From assembly GCF_017304635.1 (NCBI RefSeq), contig NZ_JAFKMA010000001.1, positions 992,001 to 1,056,000 of the forward strand: a stretch of 64,000 bases of DNA, written 5' to 3'. Positions 53,318 through 60,528 of the stretch are shown piece by piece (within the stretch, counting starts at the first letter, position 1; each line of letters opens with the position of its first letter). The notes beneath the pieces were generated by a model that saw nothing but the letters and a program-made list of their open reading frames with translations, ran no database searches and was not told the DNA's origin. The position numbers and the translations under genes are program-made. The stretch comes from Sphingomonas sp. (GTDB taxonomy: Bacteria; Pseudomonadota; Alphaproteobacteria; Sphingomonadales; Sphingomonadaceae).

Positions 53318-54051
53318 TCCTGCGCCCCCCCGGGCTCCATCTCGTGCGTGGCCTCGAAATTATCCCCCTCGACCCTGCGCAACGTGTAGCGATACCCGGC
53401 GAGCAATTCACGGACAAGGTCAAAATTAGCAGCAGCGATTTCGACGATGATACGGGGGCGAACCTCGCGCAGTAATCGGTCCGCTCCACGTAACGCGTCC
53501 AATTCTCCACCTTCAATATCGATTTTGACCAAGCTTGGTGCGGCCCGGTTCCGTAACAGGCCATCAAGTGTTTCCACCCGCACAGCCCGAACTTCACGCG
53601 CGCCACCCGTCTGCGTCGATAGAACTCCGCTAATCAATCCGTTCGCGGAACGGCCGCGGGATGCGACCGCGAATTCACCGACCCCGGGTCGGGCGCCGAT
53701 GGCGACGGACACGATTGACAGTTGGCGGTCTGCATTCGCGCGCGCGGTGCGCTCGATCAATCCCGCCAGCCACTTATCGGCCTCGATGGCCAAAACCGGC
53801 TGCTGGGATTGATGTGCAGCAATAAGAGAGAATAGGCCGACATTTGCTCCGATGTCCCAGACGATGTCGTCAGGCCGTACATCTCGACCAATGTCGAGAA
53901 GATGGGCATCGAACGCACGGGCCGAAACACGCAGCCAACGTAGCGCAGCATCGGGCGAAGCCATTATTGGTCGGCGGCCGAATTCCGCAGGTAATCGGCG
54001 CCAAAAGGAAATCTTACGACAGGCGAGTTCCACAAGGCGTCTGAACAACAT
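53233..54051 (-). CDS. FkbM family methyltransferase
   Basis: A 272-residue methyltransferase: IVWDIGANVGLFSLIAAHQS is motif I, ALRGADRLLREVRPRIIVEIAA and PSLVKIDIEGGELDAL the FkbM hallmarks (KIDIEG). Members O-methylate polysaccharides, lipopolysaccharides or secondary metabolites. A run of seven C at 53325-53331 (G on the coding strand) near the 3' end overlaps the ribosome-binding region of the next gene. Loss or gain of one base there would change the C-terminus (the alternative frame stops at 53292). Lower GC and position beside tRNA-Arg suggest horizontal transfer. Confidence 0.85.
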   Translation of the reverse strand: MLFRRLVELACRKISFWRRLPAEFGRRPIMASPDAALRWLRVSARAFDAHLLDIGRDVRPDDIVWDIGANVGLFSLIAAHQSQQPVLAIEADKWLAGLIERTARANADRQLSIVSVAIGARPGVGEFAVASRGRSANGLISGVLSTQTGGAREVRAVRVETLDGLLRNRAAPSLVKIDIEGGELDALRGADRLLREVRPRIIVEIAAANFDLVRELLAGYRYTLRRVEGDNFEATHEMEPGGAQECRTGERGLIVPSCSINEYATPLLAKAG

Positions 54052-54172
54052 TTACGGAGCCTCACACGTGGCAATCGACCGAGCAAGGCATTACCATGTT
54101 CACCGAAAATTTAACTAATCGAGCCAGCAGTCTATCGTTCTTAAACGACGACTGAGCCTGTCCTGAGGAAGT

Positions 54173-54249
54173 TGGTGGTCCCGGAGGGACTCGAACCCCC
54201 GACGCCCACTTTAGGAAAGTGGCGCTCTATCCGGCTGAGCTACGGGACC
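54173..54249 (-). tRNA. tRNA-Arg (anticodon CCT)
   Basis: A complete cloverleaf on the minus strand. The acceptor GGTCCCG pairs with CGGGACC, discriminator A and an encoded CCA end at 54173-54175. The D arm contains AGCTCAGCCGGATAGAGC. The anticodon stem CCACT/AGTGG encloses the loop TTCCTAA, giving anticodon CCT (reads AGG). The T arm contains GGTTCGAGTCC. The 3' end faces the low-GC methyltransferase block, the usual orientation for an island integrated at a tRNA. I found no second copy of the 3' end in the window that would mark an attachment site. Confidence 0.97.
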
Positions 54250-54285
54250 ACGCGGGCGCCTAGGTATCGACGCCGCCGGACCTGG

Positions 54286-54714
54286 TCAATTGCAGGCGTC
54301 GGGCGGAACCACCGGAAACGGCAGCGGCGCGACCGGCACGCCGTCTTCGGCCAGCGCCTTCGCCTCCGCGATCGTCACTTGGCCGTGGATCGGCGCATGG
54401 TCTTCTGTGCCGTCGTGCATCGCGCGGGCTCGCGTGGCGAAGGTCCCGCCGACCCATTGCGAGCCCTCCAGCGCCTTCGCCTGCGCCGCCGCCAGCGCGG
54501 CCATCGCCGCCTTCATCGCCGCCGGCGCGACCTCGGCCTGGCGGTTGGACTTGGCCGCGACCGCCGGCGCCATCACCGCCTTTCCGATATGCTTGTCGCC
54601 GCACAGCGGGCACTCGACCAGTCCGCGCGCCTGCTGATCGTCATAATCGGTCGACGAGCCGAACCACACCTCGAACACATGGCCGCTGCCGCATTTGAGG
54701 TCGAAGACGATCAC
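54286..54714 (-). CDS. DUF1178 family protein
   Basis: A 142-residue protein. The N-terminus VIVFDLKCGSGHVFEVWFGSS and LVECPLCGDKHIGKAVMAP hold cysteine pairs (CGSGH and CPLC) resembling a zinc ribbon, followed by an Ala-rich helical middle and a conserved C-terminal half. Function is unknown. The GTG start (54714-54712) overlaps the stop of the nitrilase-like gene as GTGA, so it is co-translated with a redox or glutathione-linked operon (grxC, nitrilase). Confidence 0.87.
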   Translation of the reverse strand: MIVFDLKCGSGHVFEVWFGSSTDYDDQQARGLVECPLCGDKHIGKAVMAPAVAAKSNRQAEVAPAAMKAAMAALAAAQAKALEGSQWVGGTFATRARAMHDGTEDHAPIHGQVTIAEAKALAEDGVPVAPLPFPVVPPDACN

Positions 54715-55541
54715 GCCTGCCCAACGTCCGGAATCGGCCGGCGGTGCCGCAGCGCCGGGATGCGCTGGCGAATGTCGGCCAGCCGCGTCGGATCGATCGT
54801 CGCGAACCCCAGCCCCGCCGCCTCGCCCATATCGAGCAGCACCTCGCCCCATGGATCGACCACCAGCGAATGGCCATAGGTCGTGCGACCGTCGGCATGC
54901 TCGCCGGTCTGCGCCGCCGCGACGACGAACGCCGCGCCCTCGATCGCGCGGGCTCGCAGGAGGACGTGCCAGTGCGCCGCGCCGGTCGGCCGCGTGAAGG
55001 CGGCCGGCACGCTCAGGATCCTCGCACCGGCATCGGTCAGCGCGCGGTAGAGGTCGGGAAACCGCAGGTCGTAGCAAATCGTCGGGCCGAGCCTGCCTGC
55101 GGGCGTATCGACCACCACCGCCGCCTCGCCCGCCGTGTAGGCCGCCGACTCACGCCAGCTTTCGCCATTCGGCAAGTCGACGTCGAACAAATGCAGCTTG
55201 TCGTATCGCGCCTGGATCGCGCCTGCATCGTCGATCACGAACCCGCGATTGGCGAACTTGCCGTCCTCCCTTCGGATCATCAGCGAACCGAGATGGACCC
55301 ACAGGCGATGCTCGGCCGCCGCCGCGCGCACCGCCGCCAGTACCGGATCGTCACACTCTTCGCGGACATGCGCGGCCGCACGCTGGCGATCGCGATCGAC
55401 CAGCCCCGACATTTCCGGCGTGAACAGCATCACCGCGCCTGCCGCCGCGGCATCGGCAACCGCCTGAACGATCGTGACGGCGTTGGCGGCGGGATCGATC
55501 CCGCTCTTCATCTGCAGGACAGCGAGCTTCGTCACGCTCAC
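54711..55541 (-). CDS. Nitrilase-family amidohydrolase (Nit1/Nit2-like)
   Basis: A 276-residue carbon-nitrogen hydrolase with the Glu-Lys-Cys triad: LFTPEMSG, RYDKLHLFDVDLPNG and TICYDLRFPDLYRAL. It is closest to the Nit1/Nit2 group, which hydrolyses deaminated glutathione or omega-amides of keto acids. The downstream DUF1178 and upstream grxC, both overlapping by four bases, support a role in thiol or metabolite repair. The start is a GTG at 55541. Confidence 0.9.
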   Translation of the reverse strand: MSVTKLAVLQMKSGIDPAANAVTIVQAVADAAAAGAVMLFTPEMSGLVDRDRQRAAAHVREECDDPVLAAVRAAAAEHRLWVHLGSLMIRREDGKFANRGFVIDDAGAIQARYDKLHLFDVDLPNGESWRESAAYTAGEAAVVVDTPAGRLGPTICYDLRFPDLYRALTDAGARILSVPAAFTRPTGAAHWHVLLRARAIEGAAFVVAAAQTGEHADGRTTYGHSLVVDPWGEVLLDMGEAAGLGFATIDPTRLADIRQRIPALRHRRPIPDVGQA

Positions 55542-55795
55542 GCGCTCAGCAGCGGATCGAGCCCCCCGCGGTCATCCAGCGCGGCCAGGTCGTCCGACCC
55601 GCCGATGTGCTTCCCGTCGATGAACACCTGCGGCATCGTCATGCGGCCGCCAGACCGCTCGACCATCTCGGCCTTTTTCGGGCCGCCCATGGTCACGTCA
55701 TATTCGATCGGCTCGACGCCCTTCGACGCGAGCAGCTTCATCGCGCGGGTGCAGTACGGACACCACGCCTTGGTGTAGATTTCGACCTTTGCCAT
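55538..55795 (-). CDS. grxC: Glutaredoxin 3
   Basis: An 85-residue glutaredoxin: VEIYTKAWCPYCTRAMKLL with the dithiol CPYC active site, TMPQVFIDGKHIGGSDDLAAL with the cis-proline and glutathione-binding GGSDD. It reduces protein and low-molecular-weight disulfides with glutathione. It follows comF by 32 bases and overlaps the nitrilase gene. There is no FeS-type CGFS motif, so it is a redox rather than an iron-sulfur glutaredoxin. Confidence 0.95.
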   Translation of the reverse strand: MAKVEIYTKAWCPYCTRAMKLLASKGVEPIEYDVTMGGPKKAEMVERSGGRMTMPQVFIDGKHIGGSDDLAALDDRGGLDPLLSA

Positions 55796-55827
55796 GGTGC
55801 GAGAGGTGGCGAGCGGTCCGGTGCTTG

Positions 55828-56571
55828 TCAATCGGCGGCGTCGCCGACCACCCGTGCCCAGCACAGGATCGTGACTCTGGCCGCGCCGCCTTTCAGCAAC
55901 GCGCGGGTACAGGCATCGGCGGTTGCGCCGCTGGTATAGACGTCGTCGATCAGCACGACATGGCGGCCGGCGATGGCGGCGGCCCATGCCGGATCGAGTG
56001 CGAAGGCCGCACGAACGGCGGCGGCGCGCTGACGCGGGTTCATGTTGCGGAGCGGCGGGGTGCGACGCGGACGGCGGAGTACCAGCGGATCGCAGTCAAG
56101 GCCGCTCGTCGCCGACAGCGCCCGCGCGATCAGCACCGCCTGATTGAACCCGCGCGTCCACAGTCGCCAGCGGTGGAGCGGCACCGGCACCAACACCTCC
56201 GCATCCGCCGGGATATGCCGCGCCATCAGTCGCGCCGCGGTGGTCGCGAACGCCAGTCGCCCGCCATATTTGAGCCGCAGCGCCAGCGTCTTCGCGACCG
56301 GGCCGTACGCGACCGCCGCGCGTACGCCCGCATGGCGCGGCGGATTGGTCAGGCACGCGGCGCACTGTGCATCCGCCCCGCGATCGATCGCGAACGGCAC
56401 GCCGCAACTCGCGCAGCACGGCTCGCCCAGGAAATCGAGCGAGCCCCAGCACGTCGTGCAGAAGCGATGATCGCCGCGCACCACCGCGCCACAGCCGGGA
56501 CAGCGCGACGGCAACGCCAGCGCGAGCGCCTCCGCGATCAATCCCGCCGCGCCCGTCCGACGCCACCTCAT
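55828..56571 (-). CDS. comF: ComF family phosphoribosyltransferase-like protein
   Basis: A 247-residue ComF/GntX protein. The N-terminal zinc-finger-like region has CPGCGAVVRGDHRFCTTCW and CCASCGVPF. The C-terminal phosphoribosyltransferase-like domain has EVLVPVPLHRWRLWTRGFNQA and the PRPP-like loop VVLIDDVYTSGATADAC. ComF homologues assist DNA uptake in competent bacteria and occur in many non-competent ones too. The start was set at ATG 56571. The divergent methyltransferase gene begins 47 bases away. Confidence 0.9.
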   Translation of the reverse strand: MRWRRTGAAGLIAEALALALPSRCPGCGAVVRGDHRFCTTCWGSLDFLGEPCCASCGVPFAIDRGADAQCAACLTNPPRHAGVRAAVAYGPVAKTLALRLKYGGRLAFATTAARLMARHIPADAEVLVPVPLHRWRLWTRGFNQAVLIARALSATSGLDCDPLVLRRPRRTPPLRNMNPRQRAAAVRAAFALDPAWAAAIAGRHVVLIDDVYTSGATADACTRALLKGGAARVTILCWARVVGDAAD

Positions 56572-56617
56572 CCGGCGCTTGTCGCGCGACGACAAGGGCG
56601 GCACAAGCGCCGCCGCG

Positions 56618-57463
56618 ATGGATGCCCCCGAAATCTTCGACCGCCACGCCCGCCGCCGCGCGCGCGACCGCGCCGCGCGCGATTATGCGGCGCACGACTT
56701 CCTGCGCGCCGCCATGCTCGACGGCATCGCCGATCGGCTGGCGAGCGTGAAGCGCGACTTTGCCGACGTGCTCGACCTCGGCGCGTTCGACGGCGCGTTC
56801 GTGGCACCGCCGGGCGCTCGCGTGACGCGAGTCGATGCGGGTGAAGCGTTCGCCGCGCAGACCGGCGGGATGCAGGCGGAGGAGGACCGCCTGCCCTTCG
56901 CACCCGGCAGCTTCGACCTGGTCGTGTCGGCCGGCGTGCTCGACAGCGTGGGTGACGTGCCGGGCGCGCTGATTCAGTTTCGCCGGGCGTTGCGGCCGGA
57001 TGGGCTCTTTCTCGGTGCGTTCGTCGGCGGCAACTCGCTCGCCACCGCGCGCGGCGCCTTTCGCACGGCGGAAGCGGAGCGGCCGGCGGCACGGTTCCAC
57101 CCGATGATCGACGTCCGTGCGGCAGGCGACCTGCTCGTCCGCGCCGGTTTCGCGCTGCCCGTCGCCGACAGCGAGACGCTGACGGTGCGCTATCCCGATC
57201 TGTTGCGGCTGATCGGCGACCTGCGCGGGATGGGCGCGAACAACGTGCTGACCGGGCGGACGGCACTGACCCGCGGCGCGTTGGCGCGAGCGGTCGAAGC
57301 GTTTGCCGCCCAGGCCGATGCCGATGGCCGCGTCGCCGAGCGCTTCGACCTGATCTTCCTGACCGGATGGGCCCCCGCCCCCGGCCAGCCGCAACCGGCG
57401 CGACGCGGCAGCGCGACGGCGTCGTTATCGGCCGCTCTCGGCCAGCGCGAGCGCGGCGAGTAG
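56618..57463 (+). CDS. Class I SAM-dependent methyltransferase, BioC/NDUFAF5-like
   Basis: A 281-residue methyltransferase beginning MDAPEIFDRHARRRARDRAA, with motif I FADVLDLGAFDGAF (atypical: no GxGxG), then DRLPFAPGSFDLVVSAGVLDSVGDVPG and LRPDGLFLGAFVGGNS. The N-terminal RRRARDRAA and overall plan resemble the NDUFAF5/BioC group, which methylates or hydroxylates complex I subunits or acyl carrier intermediates. An upstream ATG at 56579 lacks a Shine-Dalgarno and would intrude on the comF promoter. The 3' end overlaps mutT convergently by 39 bases. Confidence 0.82.
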   Translation: MDAPEIFDRHARRRARDRAARDYAAHDFLRAAMLDGIADRLASVKRDFADVLDLGAFDGAFVAPPGARVTRVDAGEAFAAQTGGMQAEEDRLPFAPGSFDLVVSAGVLDSVGDVPGALIQFRRALRPDGLFLGAFVGGNSLATARGAFRTAEAERPAARFHPMIDVRAAGDLLVRAGFALPVADSETLTVRYPDLLRLIGDLRGMGANNVLTGRTALTRGALARAVEAFAAQADADGRVAERFDLIFLTGWAPAPGQPQPARRGSATASLSAALGQRERGE

Positions 57464-57823
57464 CTGACGGTCGAGCGGCGGCATCGGCAGAGCGTCGAGC
57501 TCATCGATGGCCGCCCACGTAATCGCCGCCGCCTCGATCGCCACGGCCTCGCCCCGCCATTCGGTACAGCGATAGAGCAACAGCACCATCGGTCGCTCCC
57601 CTGCCGATTCGGCGAAAGCCACCGGCTCGACCGCCCCGATCGCGATGCCGAGCTCTTCCGCCAGTTCGCGCGCCAGCGCAGCCGTCGCCGTTTCGCCCGG
57701 CTCGACCTTGCCGCCGGGAAACTCCCACAACCCGCCGTGCTGCTTGTCCACCGGCCGCTGCGCGACCAGAACGCGGCCAGCGTTATCGATCAACGCAGCG
57801 GCGACGACGATCAGCAACGACAT
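57425..57823 (-). CDS. mutT: 8-oxo-dGTP diphosphatase MutT
   Basis: A 132-residue Nudix hydrolase with QRPVDKQHGGLWEFPGGKVE continuing into the Nudix box GGKVEPGETATAALARELAEELGI. MutT sanitises oxidised dGTP. The WEFPGGK stretch is typical of MutT rather than RppH. The gene overlaps the convergent methyltransferase gene by 39 bases and is divergent from the first pilin gene. Confidence 0.93.
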   Translation of the reverse strand: MSLLIVVAAALIDNAGRVLVAQRPVDKQHGGLWEFPGGKVEPGETATAALARELAEELGIAIGAVEPVAFAESAGERPMVLLLYRCTEWRGEAVAIEAAAITWAAIDELDALPMPPLDRQLLAALALAESGR

Positions 57824-57897
57824 TCCCGTTTCCTTATAGGCATTTCGTTAATCCTCCCGAGGTACGCCGATAGTCGGGATCGGGAGATGTGGCAGCC

Positions 57898-58077
57898 ATG
57901 CCATGGAAATCTATGCTTAGCCGCCTGTGGTCGTGTCGTCGCGCCGCGACTGCGATCGAATACGGGCTGATCGTCGCGTTGATCGTGATAGCGATGATCG
58001 GCGCGCTGCAATTCTTCGCCAATACCAACACCGGCATCTGGAACAACGTGTCCAGCAAGGTGCAAGCTGCCAGCTAG
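57898..58077 (+). CDS. Flp-type pilin with atypical processing site
   Basis: A 59-residue Flp/Fap pilin: SRLWSCRRAATAIEYGLIVA followed by a hydrophobic helix and NTGIWNNVSSKVQAAS. The processing motif in Flp pilins is G at -1 and Glu-Tyr at +5/+6; here Ala16 stands at -1 with Glu21-Tyr22 in place. The start may be this ATG or the GTG at 57889. It is followed after 188 bases by a second pilin gene. No tad export genes are next to the pair. Confidence 0.85.
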   Translation: MPWKSMLSRLWSCRRAATAIEYGLIVALIVIAMIGALQFFANTNTGIWNNVSSKVQAAS

Positions 58078-58216
58078 GGCGACTTGTCGCCGCGATCGTT
58101 TCGGATGCGCACCGATCCGCCGTAGCTTGGCGAAGGGACGTGGCGAGGGATCCCGCCCTTAAGACTTTCTCAACCCGCGAGGCTTAATGATTCGGGCTGC
58201 TGGTTCGGGGGGCATC

Positions 58217-58264
58217 TTCCGGTCCAGCCGGGTGACTGAAGTTCGAACTCACTGGAGACCGGAA
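58217..58264 (+). promoter_or_regulatory. Inverted repeat covering the ribosome-binding region of the second pilin gene
   Basis: TTCCGGTC (58217-58224) pairs with GACCGGAA (58257-58264), which ends two bases before the pilin ATG. The Shine-Dalgarno GGAG (58254-58257) overlaps the base of the right arm. If the hairpin formed in the mRNA it would hinder ribosome entry. The repeat is seen directly; a regulatory role is inferred. Confidence 0.35.
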
Positions 58265-58265
58265 A

Positions 58266-58433
58266 ATGAAGACCATTCGCAAGTTTGTCGGCAACAAGAA
58301 GGGCGCGACCGCCATCGAGTACGGCCTGATCGCCGCGCTGATCGCCGTCGCCGCGATCGCCGCGATGCAGGGCCTCGGCAACAAGCTGCAGACCACGTTT
58401 AACAACGTGTCGTCGAACATGAAGGCCACCTAG
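58266..58433 (+). CDS. Flp-type pilin
   Basis: A 55-residue Flp pilin: KTIRKFVGNKKGATAIEYG, followed by a hydrophobic helix rich in Ala and Ile, and a C-terminus KLQTTFNNVSSNMKAT. The prepilin site KKG/ATAIEY is canonical, with Gly13 at -1 and Glu18 at +5. These pilins form the thin tad-type adhesive pili used in surface attachment. The Shine-Dalgarno is GGAG, eight bases from the ATG. A very strong terminator follows at 58455-58488, which suits a highly expressed pilin gene. Confidence 0.95.
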   Translation: MKTIRKFVGNKKGATAIEYGLIAALIAVAAIAAMQGLGNKLQTTFNNVSSNMKAT

Positions 58434-58454
58434 GCTTTACGCCTTTTGGCCAAG

Positions 58455-58488
58455 AAGGCGGTGGGACTTCGGTTCCGCCGCCTTTTTC
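58455..58488 (+). terminator. Strong Rho-independent terminator after the pilin gene
   Basis: A 12-bp stem (AAGGCGGTGGGA with TTCCGCCGCCTT, one G-T pair and one mismatch) is capped by CTTCGG, an extra-stable UUCG-type loop, and followed by five T. It lies 22 bases after the pilin stop. Confidence 0.85.
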
Positions 58489-58545
58489 GATTCCAGCACA
58501 GCTGAAATGAGACGGTACCGGTTCTCGCCGTGAGGCGAGCCGAAT

Positions 58546-59493
58546 CTAAATCCGCCCCATCTCCAGAAACTTGTCGCGACGGTCGCGCTTCAGCTGATCC
58601 GGCGACAAATTGTGCAGGCTGGCGAGCGAGCTTTCCATCGCGTCGCCCAGTGCGGAGATCGCCGCATCCGGATCGCGATGCGCGCCGCCCAGCGGCTCGT
58701 TCACGATCGTGTCGATCACGCCCAGCCGTTTCAAATCCTGCGCCGTGATCTTCATCGCGTCCGCCGCCTCGGACGCCTTGTCGGCGGTGCGCCACAGGAT
58801 CGAGGCCGAGCCTTCGGGCGAGATCACCGAATAGACGGCGTGCTCGAACATCAGCACGCGGTTGCCCGCCGCCAGCGCGATCGCGCCGCCCGAGCCGCCC
58901 TCGCCGACCACTGCCGCGATCATCGGCACTTTCAGTTTCAGGCACGCTTCGGTCGAGCGCGCGATCGCCTCGGCCTGGCCGCGCTCCTCCGCCTGCACGC
59001 CGGGGAACGCGCCTGACGTGTCGACCAGCGTCAGCACCGGCAAGCCGAAGCGGTCGGCCAGTTCCATCAGCCGGATCGCCTTGCGATACCCCTCCGGCTT
59101 GCCCATGCCGAAATTGTGGCGGAGCCGGCTGGCGGTGTCGTCGCCCTTTTCGTGGCCGATCACCATCACACGGCGACCGCGAAACGTCGCGAAGCCGCCC
59201 AGGATCGCCTGATCGTCGGCGAAAGCGCGGTCGCCCGCCAACGGCATGAACTCCTCGAACAACCCGGCGACGTAGTTCTTGAAGTGCGGCCGGTCGGGAT
59301 GCCGCGCGACCTGCGTCTTCTGCCACGGCGACAGCTTGGCATAGGTCGTCTTGAGCAGCGCATCGGACTTGGCCTGCAACCGCGCGACATCGGCGTCGAT
59401 GTCGATCGCACCGTCGGCCGCCGTCTCGCGCAGTTCGTCGATCCGCCCCTGCAATTCGGCGATCGGCTTTTCGAAATCCAGGAAAGTTGCCAT
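58546..59493 (-). CDS. accA: Acetyl-CoA carboxylase carboxyltransferase subunit alpha
   Basis: A 315-residue Acc[75 protein letters not shown] and [20 protein letters not shown] (oxyanion region), then [15 protein letters not shown]. With AccD it transfers carboxyl from biotin to acetyl-CoA in fatty acid synthesis. It is separated from xerD by a palindromic repeat. Confidence 0.97.
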   Translation of the reverse strand: MATFLDFEKPIAELQGRIDELRETAADGAIDIDADVARLQAKSDALLKTTYAKLSPWQKTQVARHPDRPHFKNYVAGLFEEFMPLAGDRAFADDQAILGGFATFRGRRVMVIGHEKGDDTASRLRHNFGMGKPEGYRKAIRLMELADRFGLPVLTLVDTSGAFPGVQAEERGQAEAIARSTEACLKLKVPMIAAVVGEGGSGGAIALAAGNRVLMFEHAVYSVISPEGSASILWRTADKASEAADAMKITAQDLKRLGVIDTIVNEPLGGAHRDPDAAISALGDAMESSLASLHNLSPDQLKRDRRDKFLEMGRI

Positions 59494-59520
59494 GCGTGCT
59501 TGTTATCCGTCCGACGACGG

Positions 59521-59600
59521 CGGCACCAGCCCGCTCCCCCACCCGACCTCCCAACGGCAGTATCATCTGGGAGGTCGGGTGGGGTAGCGGGCTGGTGCCG
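59521..59600. repeat. Palindromic repeat, second GCCCGCTCCCCC-family copy
   Basis: The left arm 59521-59553 (CGGCACCAGCCCGCTCCCCC...) pairs with the right arm 59568-59600 (...GGGGTAGCGGGCTGGTGCCG) across a 14-base loop, with almost complete pairing. It lies between xerD and accA on the minus strand and matches the copy at 40204-40281 in both arms and loop length. Confidence 0.85.
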
Positions 59601-59613
59601 CGATCCAACGCGC

Positions 59614-60528
59614 CTAAGCCCGCCGCTTTACCTCGTCAACGAGCGGGTGGCGGGTGTTGACCAGCTCGACCAGCCGTTTGGCATCGACATGGGTGTAGAT
59701 CTCGGTGGTGGCGATGTCGGCATGGCCCAGCATCGCTTGCAATGCGCGCAGGTCGGCGCCGCCCTCCAACAGATGCGTGGCGAAAGCGTGGCGCAGCACG
59801 TGTGGGCTGACGCGATCCGGCGGGATGCCGGCCTTCGCCGCCAGCGCCTTGACGAGCTGATAAAGCCGCACCCGCGACAGATGCTTGCGGCCCGAAGGGA
59901 ACAGCCACGCACGATCGCTCGCGACGTGCGTGCGCCACACCGCTACCGCCGCGCGGGCACGGTCGGAGATCGGCACCAACCGCTCCCGCCCGCCCTTGCC
60001 GCACAGGATCAGGTACGGCCGATCGACCTGGATCGCGTTGCGCGGGAGCGAGACGAGCTCGGTCGCGCGCAGTCCGGAGCCGTAGAGCAGTTCGATCAAC
60101 GCCGCGATGCGGAGGTCGTTGGGGTTGGGCGGTACGTGCGCCAGCCGCTCAGCGATGGCGGCGAACAGGCGATCGACATCGGCATGGCTCAGCACCTTGG
60201 GCAGGCCGCGCTGCGCGCCGGGTCGCGGCAATGCTACACCGGGATCGTCGGCCCGATGCCCCTCGTCCGCCAGGAAAGCGAAGAAGCGCCGCAGCGCCGC
60301 CGACTTGCGCGCGACGGTGGCGCGCGACAGTGTGGCCCACTCCCCGCCGAGCCGCGTCAGAGCGGCCGCATCCGCTGCCGCCAGCCGCCCGCCCAGCGCC
60401 GCCGACGCCAGCCGCAAGTCGCTAGCATAAGCCGCCACCGTGTTGCCGGCGGCTCCGGCGGTCGCGGTCAGCATCTCCAGAAAGCGCTCGATCAGCGCAG
60501 TGTCGTCGAGGCCGCCGGCGGCGCTCAA
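59614..60528 (-). CDS. xerD: Tyrosine recombinase XerD
   Basis: A 304-residue tyrosine recombinase that with XerC resolves chromosome dimers at dif. The core-binding domain starts LIERFLEMLTATAGAAGNTVAAY. The catalytic set is complete: Arg in YGSGLRATELVSLP, Lys in LCGKGGRERLVPI, His-x-x-Arg in SPHVLRHAFATHLLEGGADLR, His in LGHADIATTEIYTHV and the nucleophile Tyr in the same segment. The TTG start (60528-60526) overlaps the stop of the preceding gene as TTGA. The order aroB/aroK, TPR protein, xerD, accA is a housekeeping context, so this is the resident XerD rather than a phage integrase. Confidence 0.93.
   Translation of the reverse strand: MSAAGGLDDTALIERFLEMLTATAGAAGNTVAAYASDLRLASAALGGRLAAADAAALTRLGGEWATLSRATVARKSAALRRFFAFLADEGHRADDPGVALPRPGAQRGLPKVLSHADVDRLFAAIAERLAHVPPNPNDLRIAALIELLYGSGLRATELVSLPRNAIQVDRPYLILCGKGGRERLVPISDRARAAVAVWRTHVASDRAWLFPSGRKHLSRVRLYQLVKALAAKAGIPPDRVSPHVLRHAFATHLLEGGADLRALQAMLGHADIATTEIYTHVDAKRLVELVNTRHPLVDEVKRRA

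Noticed and set aside
52501-54249. An attachment-site direct repeat of the tRNA-Arg 3' end
   Set aside because: I looked for the 3' segment of the tRNA at the SWIB side and elsewhere in the block and saw no copy, so integration by a tRNA-targeting element is not shown.
59614-60528. The tyrosine recombinase as a mobile-element integrase
   Set aside because: Its length, XerD motifs and housekeeping context (aroK/aroB, accA) fit the chromosomal dimer-resolution recombinase, with no island next to it.
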